From Hyphomonas neptunium ATCC 15444 (GTDB taxonomy: Bacteria > Pseudomonadota > Alphaproteobacteria > Caulobacterales > Hyphomonadaceae): a stretch of 64,000 bases of DNA. Shown here piece by piece: positions 7,917 to 16,631 of this stretch. How positions within the stretch are numbered: position 1 is the first letter of the stretch; each line of letters begins with the position of its first letter. The stretch covers positions 2,480,001-2,544,000 of the forward strand of contig NC_008358.1 of NCBI RefSeq assembly GCF_000013025.1. The letters run 5' to 3'. A model generated the notes under the pieces. It ran no database searches. It was not told where the DNA came from and saw only the letters and a program-made list of their open reading frames with translations. The position numbers and the translations under genes were made by a program.

Positions 7917-10232
7917 CTACTTCAAGCGCGAGAGCACACTGAACGGGCTGTCGGATGGCTTGGATTGCTCCTTGGCGGGTGGCGCCTTGGATGAGAGCGC
8001 AGAGGCGGCCTTGTCCGGCGCGCCGGAGGGGCGCTTACCCCCCTGTTTCATGCTGAGGCCGATCCGCTTGCGGGCAACGTCCACCTCCATCACGGTAACG
8101 CTCACCACCTGCCCTGTTTTCACGGCATCGTGGGGGTCTTTGATGAAGGTGTCAGACATCTCCGAAATATGGACCAGCCCGTCCTGATGCACGCCAATAT
8201 CCACGAATGCGCCGAAGGCGGTCACATTGGTCACCACGCCCTCAAGACGCATACCGGGCTTCAGGTCGGTCACCTTATCTATGCCCTCCTGGAAGGTTGC
8301 CGTCTTGAACTCCGGGCGCGGGTCGCGGCCGGGTTTTTCCAGTTCTTTGAGGATGTCCTTGATTGTCGGTACACCGAATGTCGCGTCGGCAAAGTCTTCC
8401 GGCTTCAGCTTTGAAATGAAGGCCTTGTCGCCAATGATCGTCTCGACCTTACGGCCAGCCGCCTTGGCAATCTTCTCAACCACCGGATAGGCTTCGGGGT
8501 GAACCGCCGAAGCGTCCAGCGGGTTCTTGCCATTCATGATGCGCAGGAATCCTGCGGCCTGCTCAAAGGCTTTCGGGCCAAAGCGTGGCACCTTCTTCAG
8601 CTCCGTACGCGCCTTGAACGGACCGTTCTGCTCACGATAAGCGACAATGTTGGCCGCAATCGTCGCGTTGAGGCCCGCTACGCGTGCCAGCAGCGCCACA
8701 GAGGCGGTATTCACGTCCACGCCCACCGCGTTCACACAGTCTTCCACAACACCGTCGAGCGAGCGGGCAAGGCCTGCCTGATCCACATCATGCTGATACT
8801 GGCCAACGCCAATTGCCTTGGGTTCAATCTTCACCAGCTCCGCCAGCGGATCTTGCAGGCGCCGCGCAATCGAGACCGCGCCGCGCAGGCTGACGTCCAG
8901 TTCCGGAAACTCCTTCGCCGCCAGCTCCGAGGCGGAATAGACCGAGGCACCTGCCTCCGACACCATGATCTTGGTCAGCTTCAGCTCGGGCAGCTTGGTG
9001 CCCAGATCGCCCACCAGCTTCTCGGTCTCGCGGCCCGCTGTGCCGTTGCCGACACTGACCAGCTCCACCTTGTGGCGCTTGCAGAGGGTTGCCAGCGTCA
9101 TCAGGGACCCGGCCCAATCCTTCTTGGGTTCATGCGGATAGATGGTCGCCGTTTCCAGCAGCTTGCCGGTCGCGTCCACGATCGCGACCTTGCAACCCGT
9201 GCGGATGCCAGGGTCGATCCCCATCACAACCTTTGGGCCAGCGGGCGCCGCCATCAGCAGGTCATGCATATTGCGCGAGAACACCTTGATGGCGTCGCGG
9301 TCGGCGCCCTCTTTCACGCGGCTGATCACGTCGCGCGAGGAGGAGGGCTCCATCTTGCTTTTCCAGGCGGCTTCGGCGGTATCCATCAGCCAGTCGTCGC
9401 CGGGGCGGCCTTTCTTGGCGATGCCGAACTCGGTGCGGATTTCACGCAGCGCCGGATGTTCGCGGCCCTGTTCCACCGGCACGGCCAGCTTCACTTTCAG
9501 CACGCCTTCCTTCTGTCCACGGAGGACAGCCAGCGCACGGTGCGACGGCATCTGCGTCACCGGCTCATCAAAGTCGAAATAGTCGGAAAACTTCGCGCCT
9601 TCCTGCTCCTTGCCTTTGACGAGGCTGGAGCCGAGCTTTCCCTCTTTCCAGACGGTCTCGCGCACCTTTCCGACAAGGCGCGGCGTCTCGGCGATCCGCT
9701 CCACCAGAATATCCCGCGCGCCTTCCAGCGCCGCATCCATATCCTTCACGCCCTTGCCGGACGCGATGAACGCCTTGGCCTCATCAAACGGCGAGAGCGA
9801 CGGGTTTGCCAGCAGGCGCTCGGCCAGCGGCTCAAGGCCCGCTTCCTTGGCGATGGTCGCCTTGGTGCGGCGTTTCTGTTTGTAAGGGGCGTAAAGGTCT
9901 TCCAGCGCCACCTTGGTCATCGCCCAGTTGATCTCGCGCTCCAGCGCGGGCGTCAGCTTGCCCTGCTCGCGGATGGCGCTCAGAACCGTTTCGCGGCGCT
10001 TGGCCAGGTCGGTGAGATAGTCGAGCCGTTCGGCGAGGTTGCGCAGCTGCGTATCGTCCAGCCCGCCGGTGCGTTCCTTGCGGTAGCGCGCGATGAAGGG
10101 AACCGTCGCGCCTTCCTCCAGCAGCTCCATGACCGCCTGAACCTGACGCTCCTGAACGCCCAGCTCATCAGCAATGATGCGGGCAATGGAAGGCGGAGAA
10201 GCCTGAGAAGAAGAACGTACCTGTCCGGTCAT
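7917..10232 (-). CDS. tex: Tex-family transcription accessory / RNA-binding protein
   Basis: Tex is a conserved nucleic-acid-binding protein linked to transcription and RNA handling. At 771 residues this copy has family length. An N-terminal Tex domain is followed by a YqgF-like RNase H fold (VVMGIDPGIRTGCKVAIVD), helix-hairpin-helix segments (ARVAGLNATIAANIV) and a C-terminal S1 RNA-binding domain (GMRLEGVVTNVTAFGAFVDI). A Lys/Ser-rich tail ends the protein. The start at 10232 (MTGQVRSS) gives the usual N-terminus. A TTG at 10292 in the same frame would add 20 non-conserved residues. Downstream lies repeat array A. Confidence 0.93.
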   Translation of the reverse strand: MTGQVRSSSQASPPSIARIIADELGVQERQVQAVMELLEEGATVPFIARYRKERTGGLDDTQLRNLAERLDYLTDLAKRRETVLSAIREQGKLTPALEREINWAMTKVALEDLYAPYKQKRRTKATIAKEAGLEPLAERLLANPSLSPFDEAKAFIASGKGVKDMDAALEGARDILVERIAETPRLVGKVRETVWKEGKLGSSLVKGKEQEGAKFSDYFDFDEPVTQMPSHRALAVLRGQKEGVLKVKLAVPVEQGREHPALREIRTEFGIAKKGRPGDDWLMDTAEAAWKSKMEPSSSRDVISRVKEGADRDAIKVFSRNMHDLLMAAPAGPKVVMGIDPGIRTGCKVAIVDATGKLLETATIYPHEPKKDWAGSLMTLATLCKRHKVELVSVGNGTAGRETEKLVGDLGTKLPELKLTKIMVSEAGASVYSASELAAKEFPELDVSLRGAVSIARRLQDPLAELVKIEPKAIGVGQYQHDVDQAGLARSLDGVVEDCVNAVGVDVNTASVALLARVAGLNATIAANIVAYREQNGPFKARTELKKVPRFGPKAFEQAAGFLRIMNGKNPLDASAVHPEAYPVVEKIAKAAGRKVETIIGDKAFISKLKPEDFADATFGVPTIKDILKELEKPGRDPRPEFKTATFQEGIDKVTDLKPGMRLEGVVTNVTAFGAFVDIGVHQDGLVHISEMSDTFIKDPHDAVKTGQVVSVTVMEVDVARKRIGLSMKQGGKRPSGAPDKAASALSSKAPPAKEQSKPSDSPFSVLSRLK

Positions 10233-10243
10233 GAACGCGCGCC

Positions 10244-10290
10244 TTATGCAAACGTTGGAAACTCTTGCCCCATCTGGAGCAAGCCTCCTC
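10244..10290 (-). promoter_or_regulatory. tex leader with hairpin and possible 9-codon upstream ORF
   Basis: On the minus strand a strong Shine-Dalgarno-like GAGGAGG (10290-10284) precedes an ATG at 10273 by 10 nt. That ATG opens a nine-residue frame (MGQEFPTFA) ending at 10244, just upstream of the tex ATG. An 8-bp hairpin CTTGCTCC/GGGGCAAG (10264-10283) covers the spacer and the mini-ORF start. It may tune tex translation; this is inference only. Confidence 0.3.
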
Positions 10291-10357
10291 AATTGAAGAT
10301 AAGACGTTTACACCTCGTTTACGCTCAAGGCACGCGCTGTGAATTCCGCGGGGCGTG

Positions 10358-10843
10358 TCAGGCTTTCTCGGGCAGCGAGGCGCGCAGATTATCGCGCAGC
10401 CCCGAAAGCGAGCGCTGCAGCAGCGTCAGCTGATCTACCGTCAACCCGGTCGCCTGAAGGATCTGCTCAGGCACGCAAGAGGCTTCGGCCAGCAGGTGCC
10501 GGCCTTTGTCGGTCAGGGACACCAGCACCTGACGCTCATCGGCCTTGGCGCGCGCGCGGCTGACCAAACCTGCCGCCTCCAGCCGCTTCAGCAGCGGCGT
10601 CAGCGTATTGGATTCCAGGAACAGATGCTCGCCCAGTTCGCTGACGGTCTGGCCTTCGGCTTCCCACAGCGCGACCATCACAAGGTATTGCGGATAGGTC
10701 AGCCCCAGTGGCTCCAGGAGCGGCTTGTAGACCCGGTTAAAAGCCAGCCCCGCCGAATAAATGGCAAAGCACAGCGCATGATCCAGCACGGCCGGACCAT
10801 TCAGGGGGGAACCTTCGGGGCGTGTCTCGCGTTTTTTCTTCAT
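10358..10843 (-). CDS. ohrR: OhrR-type MarR-family organic-peroxide sensor/repressor
   Basis: A 161-residue MarR-fold dimeric repressor. The OhrR hallmark is a reactive Cys near residue 25 in [20 protein letters not shown], followed by the Tyr residues of YPQY. A second Cys near residue 123 (AEASCVPEQ) suggests the 2-Cys class, in which oxidation by organic hydroperoxides forms an intersubunit disulfide and releases DNA. The winged helix covers [29 protein letters not shown]. Start ATG at 10843 is chosen because it gives the usual short N-terminus; an upstream in-frame start would lie inside the operator. It is divergent from ohr, its expected target. Confidence 0.92.
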   Translation of the reverse strand: MKKKRETRPEGSPLNGPAVLDHALCFAIYSAGLAFNRVYKPLLEPLGLTYPQYLVMVALWEAEGQTVSELGEHLFLESNTLTPLLKRLEAAGLVSRARAKADERQVLVSLTDKGRHLLAEASCVPEQILQATGLTVDQLTLLQRSLSGLRDNLRASLPEKA

Positions 10844-10853
10844 GGCGGAAATA

Positions 10854-10931
10854 TAAATCGCACGCGATTTAATCGCAAGGCTTGAAGTCTTAACGCCAAT
10901 GCGCAATATGTATCGCACGCGATCTAATCGC
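10854..10931. promoter_or_regulatory. Duplicated OhrR operators in the ohrR-ohr divergent region
   Basis: Two nearly identical 20-bp elements, ATCGCACGCGATTTAATCGC (10857-10876) and the same sequence with one change (10912-10931), lie 55 bp apart. Each has inverted half-sites ATCGC/GCGAT plus a third ATCGC half-site. The first extends to perfect 8-bp arms TAAATCGC/GCGATTTA. A possible ohr promoter, TTGAAG (10882) with AATATG (10905), lies between the two, so OhrR bound at both would block it. Confidence 0.75.
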
Positions 10932-10974
10932 GAATGATATTTCAGGATGGAACCAGCAGAAAAGGATGTTCCCC

Positions 10975-11400
10975 ATGGCCATCAACGTTCTCTACAAAAC
11001 CACCGCTACGGCCACAGGCGGCCGCGATGGCCGCGCCAAGACCGCCGATGGCGCGCTGGATGTGTCGCTTGCGATGCCCAAGGAGCTGGGCGGCAGTGGC
11101 AATGGCAACAACCCCGAACAGCTGTTTGCGGCCGGCTATGCCGCCTGCTTCCTCAGCGCCATGAAGGCCGTCTCCTCGCAGGGTAACCATTTCAAACTGC
11201 CCACCGACACCACCGTTGCCGCCACAGTCGGCATCGGCCCGCGCGAAGACAAAGGCTTCGGCCTTGTCGTTAAGCTCGACATCGCCATTCCGGGCGTTGA
11301 GCGCGCCGAGTCTGAAAAGCTCGTCGCCGAAGCTCATGAAGTCTGCCCCTACTCGCACGCAACGAAGGGCAACATCGAGGTTACGCTGAACGTCCTTTGA
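10975..11400 (+). CDS. ohr: Organic hydroperoxide resistance protein Ohr
   Basis: Ohr is a cytoplasmic thiol peroxidase of the OsmC/Ohr family that reduces fatty-acid and other organic hydroperoxides, recharged by lipoylated proteins. The 141-residue length matches the family. The peroxidatic Cys is near residue 58 (AAGYAACFLSAMK) and the resolving Cys near 124 (EVCPYSHAT), with the conserved NPEQLFAAGYAAC block. The ATG at 10975 is preferred over 10966 because AAAAGG lies about 9 nt upstream of it. The gene is divergent from ohrR and followed by a strong terminator. Confidence 0.96.
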   Translation: MAINVLYKTTATATGGRDGRAKTADGALDVSLAMPKELGGSGNGNNPEQLFAAGYAACFLSAMKAVSSQGNHFKLPTDTTVAATVGIGPREDKGFGLVVKLDIAIPGVERAESEKLVAEAHEVCPYSHATKGNIEVTLNVL

Positions 11401-11410
11401 CGAAAATCCG

Positions 11411-11446
11411 GGGCGCCTCTGAGAGACTCAGAGGCGCCCTGTTTTC
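11411..11446 (+). terminator. Rho-independent terminator of ohr
   Basis: A perfect 13-bp stem (GGGCGCCTCTGAG / CTCAGAGGCGCCC) with loop AGA lies at 11411-11439. TGTTTTC follows, 10 nt after the ohr stop codon. Confidence 0.9.
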
Positions 11447-11974
11447 GCTTCGGCGCGGCGGTAATCTGCGCGCGCCTTAACACGCATCAAAACGTAAAAT
11501 CATCCTGCTTTATGATTGGATAGGATATATTGACGACGCTTATCTTTCATAAATCCAGGCGCATCCCAAACATAAAAACTCAATTTTATATCTGTTTTAA
11601 TTGATATTTTTCTACGATCGCATCTTCCGACCCACATCCACTGATTGCTGGCGGATGTCCATTTTTCCAGTCCCGCCGGCAGCGCTCAAACTTCGTCAGA
11701 AAAAAGAACCCGAAAGCATTTGACTGCCCGTTAAGGCTTCCCTATCGCTGGCGTCGGGGCAGAGACCCCGGCAGCGTCGGCATTGTTCGCGCGGCTGATA
11801 ATGGCGGGAGGTTTCCTCGATCCGTGAGCTTCGCGGCACGAGCTTCCTTGTAAAACACAGGCACATTTCATGGCGCGCGCCTCTTGGCGGCGATCCCTGT
11901 TGCTTTGCCGTGTCTGGCCATCATCCGCGCTTGCCGCCGCCAGCCAATGACACGTCAGCCCAGGGAGACTTCTC
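11447..11974. other. AT-rich intergenic leader upstream of the TonB receptor
   Basis: This region has no gene I can support. The first 200 bp (about 11470-11630) are clearly more AT-rich than the surroundings and contain an inverted repeat TCAATT / AATTGA (11580-11604). It probably holds the regulated promoter of the receptor at 11975. The part after about 11740 returns to normal composition, and the short minus-strand frame there (11731-12012) overlaps the receptor start and is not convincing. Confidence 0.4.
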
Positions 11975-14302
11975 TTGAAAAAACTCAACTGCCGCCCGTT
12001 GCTCACCGGCACATCGGCGCTCGCACTCGCCGCCGTTTTCGCGCCGCTTTCCTTCGCCCAGGTCGAGGATCAGCCCGCCGAAGCAGAAGCCGAACAGAGC
12101 GACCTCAAGCTCAACCAGATCGTCGTCACGGCCACCCGCCGCGCAACCGATCTTCAGGACACAGCCGTTGCCGTGACCTCCGTCGATGCCGAGTTCATGG
12201 CCGAAGCGCGCGTCGAGAATATCGGCGACATCACCGCCGTTTCGCCCAGCGTGACCTTCCGCAACACGTCCAACCCGGCCACCTCCGCCAACCTCCAGAT
12301 CCGCGGCATCGGCACCACCGGCGCCAACCGCGCATTTGAAGGCGCTGTCGGTGTCTTCGTGGACGGCGTTTATCGCACACGGCCGGGCGCTGCGCTTCAG
12401 AACTTCCTGGATGTCGGCAGCCTGCAGGTTCTGCGCGGCCCGCAGGGCACGCTATTTGGCAAGAACACGTCTGCTGGCGCTATCCTGCTGGAAAGCTCCA
12501 CGCCGGTGATCGGCGAAACGGGCGGCGATTACTCCCTCTCCATCGGCAATTATGAAGCCGTGACAGGCCAGGTCACCGTCAATGCACCGATCGGTGACAA
12601 GGCAGCCCTGCGCCTCTCCGGCATCAGCGCCAACCGTTCGGGTTTCTTCGAAAACCCCAACACCGGCGAAGACTATAACGAGCGCCGCGGCATGGGCCTC
12701 AAAGGGCAGTTCCTTTACGAGCCCACCGACACGCTGCGCCTGCGCATCATCGCCGATCATTCGCGTTCGGACGAAAACTGCTGCTTCGGTACGGTAGATG
12801 CCATTCCCGGCCCTGTGCAGGATGTGGTTGACCAGATCATCCGGGATCGTGGCCAGGTGCCCACATCGCGCCGCAAGGATGAATACCAGTCGGTGCTGAA
12901 TATTCCGCCCCGCCAGGTCGTCGAAGACACCGGCTATACCGTGAAAGCAGACTGGGACGTTGGCCCCGGAAAGCTCTCCTCGGTCACAGCACTTCGTCAG
13001 TACAAAGTCGACCAGATGACCGATGCGGACTTCTCCGGCGCCGATCTTCTCACGCTGAAGGAAAAGTTCAAAAGCAACTTCTTCTCGCAGGAATTCAGCT
13101 ATTCCGGTGACCACCGTTTCGGAGCAGAAGGCAGCGCCGATTATGTCGCCGGCATCTTCTATTCGGACGAGAAGATCAATTCCAACCGCACCGCCTGGTG
13201 GGGCGAAGACCTTCAGGAAGTCTACAGCTTCACCCTTCCGCCGACTCTGGTGTTCGACGCCTCCGCCGGCCTGCGCTCGGTGGAAGTCATCGAAGGCAAC
13301 AACCAGTCCTTCGCCGTCTTCGGCCAGTGGGACGGCCGCCTGAACGAGAATTGGGGCCTTACCGCCGGTCTGCGCTGGTCGCAGGAAGAAAAGCAGGGTC
13401 AGTTCGAAAACCTCTATTACCGCCCCAATCCTCTGGATGTGTACAAGGTGCTCGGCGTCCAGCCCGCGCCCCACTTCAACACCAGCAAAACCGATGAAGC
13501 CTTCAGCGGCACGCTCGGCGTCCAGTATCACGTCAACGAAGACGCGATGCTCTATGCCAGCTACAATCGCGGTTTCAAGGCGGGCGGGGTAAACCTCGAC
13601 GCCAACGCCGCAGGTGGTTTCCGTCAGAACCCGGACTTCTTCCCTGGCGCGGTTCCCGGTGATCCGACCTATGATCCGGAATATGTCAACGCCTACGAAC
13701 TCGGCCTGAAAACCGAATTCTGGGCCAGCCGCGCCCGCGCCAACTTCTCCGCCTTCTATAACGACATGACAGACCTGCAGGTAGCCCGCTTCGTCGGCAC
13801 CCAGTTCCAGGTTCTCAACTCGGCCACCGCCGAGGTCTATGGCGCCGAGGTGGAAAGCGCGTTCGAGCTGACCGAGGACTTCTCGCTGGACGCAGCCGTC
13901 ACCTGGCTCTCTCAGGCAGAGCTTGGCGAAGACCCCACGCTTGGCCCTGTTCTTTCAGGCCGCCGCTTCGCGATTGCTCCGGAACTTTCCGGCAGCATTG
14001 CCCTGCGCATGGATAAGCCCGTCACCGACAGCCTCTCCCTCGTCGGCCGGGTTCAGACGCAATATTCCGGCGGCTATTACACCGGCAACTCCGACTTCTC
14101 CGAGCAGGGCGGCTACGCGCTCACCAACCTGAACTTCGGGATCAAATCGGTCGATGGCTGGACGCTGGAAGCTTGGCTGCTGAACGCCTTCGACAAGCGC
14201 TACGTCACCAACCACTTCTCCACGACGCTGCAGTCGGGAGACGTCAACGCCTATATGAGCGCGCCGCGCACATTCGGGGTCACCCTGCGCGGATCATTCT
14301 GA
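11975..14302 (+). CDS. TonB-dependent outer-membrane receptor
   Basis: A 775-residue TonB-dependent receptor. A signal peptide (KKLNCRPLLTGTSALALAAV..., cleaved near SFAQ) precedes a TonB box/plug start NQIVVTATRR. The plug domain includes VLRGPQGTLFGKNTSAGAI, and the barrel ends in the usual aromatic residue (GVTLRGSF). It imports a scarce substrate across the outer membrane using TonB energy. The start codon is TTG at 11975 with GGGAGA 6 nt upstream. An MFS transporter follows in the same direction, so the pair could move one substrate through both membranes. The substrate is unknown; no Fur-like site was recognised. Confidence 0.92.
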   Translation: MKKLNCRPLLTGTSALALAAVFAPLSFAQVEDQPAEAEAEQSDLKLNQIVVTATRRATDLQDTAVAVTSVDAEFMAEARVENIGDITAVSPSVTFRNTSNPATSANLQIRGIGTTGANRAFEGAVGVFVDGVYRTRPGAALQNFLDVGSLQVLRGPQGTLFGKNTSAGAILLESSTPVIGETGGDYSLSIGNYEAVTGQVTVNAPIGDKAALRLSGISANRSGFFENPNTGEDYNERRGMGLKGQFLYEPTDTLRLRIIADHSRSDENCCFGTVDAIPGPVQDVVDQIIRDRGQVPTSRRKDEYQSVLNIPPRQVVEDTGYTVKADWDVGPGKLSSVTALRQYKVDQMTDADFSGADLLTLKEKFKSNFFSQEFSYSGDHRFGAEGSADYVAGIFYSDEKINSNRTAWWGEDLQEVYSFTLPPTLVFDASAGLRSVEVIEGNNQSFAVFGQWDGRLNENWGLTAGLRWSQEEKQGQFENLYYRPNPLDVYKVLGVQPAPHFNTSKTDEAFSGTLGVQYHVNEDAMLYASYNRGFKAGGVNLDANAAGGFRQNPDFFPGAVPGDPTYDPEYVNAYELGLKTEFWASRARANFSAFYNDMTDLQVARFVGTQFQVLNSATAEVYGAEVESAFELTEDFSLDAAVTWLSQAELGEDPTLGPVLSGRRFAIAPELSGSIALRMDKPVTDSLSLVGRVQTQYSGGYYTGNSDFSEQGGYALTNLNFGIKSVDGWTLEAWLLNAFDKRYVTNHFSTTLQSGDVNAYMSAPRTFGVTLRGSF

Positions 14303-14330
14303 TCAGGCTGACGTTACGTAACCTGCTGCG

Positions 14331-14369
14331 ACTTGCGGTCATCCCTTCCAAAATGGGGTGACCGCAAGT
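14331..14369 (+). terminator. Long hairpin between TonB receptor and MFS gene
   Basis: ACTTGCGGTCA (14331-14341) pairs with TGACCGCAAGT (14359-14369). The inner CCC/GGG extends the stem to about 15 bp with one wobble. It is not followed by a T-run, so it may be an attenuator or a 3'-end stabiliser rather than a full terminator. Confidence 0.5.
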
Positions 14370-14432
14370 TCATTTCTGAACATAAGACCTGCATATTGTT
14401 TCAACAGAAACGATCTCAAGAGTGGAAGTTTC

Positions 14433-15767
14433 ATGTCCCCGACACTCCTGCCACCCGGCACTGCCGCCGATCCGCAACAGCGCGTTCGGGTCACCCTCTG
14501 GCTCCTGCTGATCGTCAATGCGTTCAACTTTGTAGACCGTCAGATCGTCAACATCCTGGCTGAGCCGATCAAGAATGATCTCGGCCTCAACGACACACAG
14601 ATCGGCCTGATGACCGGCCTCGCCTTTGCGGTCGTCTACACCTCGCTCGGCATTCCGATTGCGCGCTGGGCCGATAATCCCAAGTCAAACCGCGTCGGCA
14701 TCATCGCCGGCTCGCTCGCCATCTGGTCGGGCATGACGGCGATCTGCGGTGTCGCCCAGAATTTCTGGCAGATGTTGCTCGCCCGCATCGGCGTGGGCAT
14801 TGGCGAAGCAGGCTGCACGCCGGCCTCCCACTCACTGATCGGGGATACCGTACCGCCTGAAAAACGGGGCTCGGCCATCGCCTTTTTCGGCCTTGGCATT
14901 CCGATCGGTTCGCTTTTCGGCATGGTCATCGGCGGGGTTCTGGCAGACGCTGTCGGCTGGCGCATTGCGTTCATGGCCGTCGGCGTTCCGGGCGTCATCC
15001 TCGCCCTGCTCCTCTGGTTCCTCGTCAAGGAGCCCCGCAAGGACGGCACCCTCGCCGAAGCCGCCGCACGCCTCAAGCAAAGCCAGGCCGCGCCCCGCGC
15101 CTCGATCCGCGAAACCATCGCCGAAGTGCTCAGCTCCAAGGTCTTCATTTACGCCACTCTCGGCGCGTCCTTCGTCGCCTTCCTGGGCTATGGCAAAGGC
15201 GTCTGGAACGGCATCTTCCTCATTCGCACGCATGGCCTCTCGCTTACCGAAGTCGGTCTGCTCTACGGCGTCAGCGCAGGTCTCGGCGGCGTGGCAGGCA
15301 CATGGCTGGGCGGTTGGACGTCGGACAAGTTCGGCATCCGCAAGCCGGTCCACTATATGCTCGCCCCGGCCGTCGCCATGCTGCTTACCGTGCCGATCCT
15401 ACTGATCGGCTATGCCGGTCCCGTCTGGGTCGCCATCCCGATGCTCTGCCTCTCGGCGGCGCTGTCGGGCGTCTATTACGCGCCCACCTTCGGCTGTGTT
15501 CAGCTCCTCATCAGCCCGGCCTCGCGCGCCGTGGCGGTCTCTCTGATGCTGTTCACGCTGAACCTGATCGGCCTCGGCCTCGGCCCGCTCCTGTTCGGCA
15601 TCCTGTCAGATCTTCTGGCGCCGATGGCGGGCAGCGAAAGCGTGCGCTGGTCGCTGTATGTGGCCGGGTGTATGGGCGTCATTCCCGCCGTGCTCTACTG
15701 GCTCGCCAGCAAGAATATCGGCCGCGAACTCAATGAGAAGGCCGCCCGCGACACCGCTCTTTCGTAA
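14433..15767 (+). CDS. MFS transporter (spinster-like, 12 TM)
   Basis: A 444-residue major facilitator with 12 predicted hydrophobic segments. The N-terminal NFVDRQIVNILAEPIKNDLGLNDTQIG is typical of the spinster/hexuronate-like MFS group common beside TonB receptors in Alphaproteobacteria. The A-motif region is IARWADNPKSNRV, and the second half repeats it as GWTSDKFGIRKPV. The ATG at 14433 (MSPTLLPP) is chosen over an upstream start because GGAAG lies just upstream and the extra residues are not membrane-like. It follows a TonB receptor and probably completes import of the same substrate. Confidence 0.87.
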   Translation: MSPTLLPPGTAADPQQRVRVTLWLLLIVNAFNFVDRQIVNILAEPIKNDLGLNDTQIGLMTGLAFAVVYTSLGIPIARWADNPKSNRVGIIAGSLAIWSGMTAICGVAQNFWQMLLARIGVGIGEAGCTPASHSLIGDTVPPEKRGSAIAFFGLGIPIGSLFGMVIGGVLADAVGWRIAFMAVGVPGVILALLLWFLVKEPRKDGTLAEAAARLKQSQAAPRASIRETIAEVLSSKVFIYATLGASFVAFLGYGKGVWNGIFLIRTHGLSLTEVGLLYGVSAGLGGVAGTWLGGWTSDKFGIRKPVHYMLAPAVAMLLTVPILLIGYAGPVWVAIPMLCLSAALSGVYYAPTFGCVQLLISPASRAVAVSLMLFTLNLIGLGLGPLLFGILSDLLAPMAGSESVRWSLYVAGCMGVIPAVLYWLASKNIGRELNEKAARDTALS

Positions 15768-15785
15768 GGCAGAGCGCCCCAAACA

Positions 15786-15819
15786 AAAACGGGATCGGGC
15801 CACCGCCTGATCCCGTTTT
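15786..15819. terminator. Bidirectional terminator between convergent MFS and GST genes
   Basis: AAAACGGGATC (15786-15796) pairs perfectly with GATCCCGTTTT (15809-15819), giving an 11-bp stem with an A-run on one side and a T-run on the other. It serves both the rightward MFS gene and the leftward GST gene. Confidence 0.85.
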
Positions 15820-15835
15820 CCATTTCCGGTGTGCC

Positions 15836-16621
15836 TCAAGGCCCGGTGAAGCGAATGTTCCCGGCTTCAAGCCCTTTCAGAACAATTTCTGTTCCGCCCG
15901 TCTTCATCATCCATTCCAGACGATGATCCCGGTACTGACGCTTGAACAGGCCGGCCTTAACCGCCTGATCCACCTGGTTCATGCCGCCGATAGAGGCTTC
16001 GGACTCGCGCCGCGCCAGCGCCACGCTTTCACGCGCATTCGCCCGCTTGGCCCATGCGCCAAGGCGCGAGCTTTCGGCCGGGCGGATGTCAAAGCCTGCC
16101 GCGCCATTGAGATATGGCACCACGCTGAGATCACCCCAGCCAAAACTGGCCCCATTGAACCACTCGCGGTCCCCCAGATACCCCTCCAGAACCTTGAAGA
16201 AAGCTTCGGCTTGCGTGCGTGCCTTGGCTTCCATTTCTTCTTTCTTGGCGCCCTCGGCGCGGCGGAAGAAATTGAGCTCGCCAAGGCCCCATGTGATCGC
16301 CTCAAACTGGGTGTCCATCACGTCTTCGATCATCCGCACACGGGCACGGTCCGCCGGCGACTTGGGCAGCATGGCAGGGTCGGGCCACACGTCCTCAATG
16401 TATTCCAGGATGATCGTGCTGTCGAAAATCTCCACATCGCCATGGATCAGCGCTGGCACCTCGCCGCGCGGATTGGCCTTGGCAAAGCCCCCCGCCGTTG
16501 CGCCCGTGCCGATGCCCTCGGGCAACCGCGTTTCAAACGGCACGCCCTTTTCCCGCAGCGAGATTTTCACCTTCTGCGCATAGGGTGAGAGCGGATGTTC
16601 ATACACAATCACGTTAGTCAT
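15836..16621 (-). CDS. Glutathione S-transferase family protein
   Basis: A 261-residue GST. The N-terminal thioredoxin-like domain starts VIVYEHPLSPYAQKVKISLREKG and contains the cis-Pro segment GEVPALI and the glutathione gamma-Glu binding motif DSTIILEYIED. The C-terminal domain is helical. Family members conjugate or isomerise electrophiles or remove leaving groups using glutathione. The gene lies 10 bp downstream of the DUF7064-like gene and probably shares its transcript. Substrate unknown. Confidence 0.87.
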   Translation of the reverse strand: MTNVIVYEHPLSPYAQKVKISLREKGVPFETRLPEGIGTGATAGGFAKANPRGEVPALIHGDVEIFDSTIILEYIEDVWPDPAMLPKSPADRARVRMIEDVMDTQFEAITWGLGELNFFRRAEGAKKEEMEAKARTQAEAFFKVLEGYLGDREWFNGASFGWGDLSVVPYLNGAAGFDIRPAESSRLGAWAKRANARESVALARRESEASIGGMNQVDQAVKAGLFKRQYRDHRLEWMMKTGGTEIVLKGLEAGNIRFTGP

Positions 16622-16631
16622 CTTCTTCCCC

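Noticed and set aside
8499-10433. A 644-codon open frame opposite tex
   Set aside because: Arg/His/Leu-rich with no recognisable domain; tex is clearly the real gene.
11731-12012. A 93-codon minus-strand frame before the first TonB receptor
   Set aside because: It overlaps the receptor's signal peptide region and shows no protein-like features.
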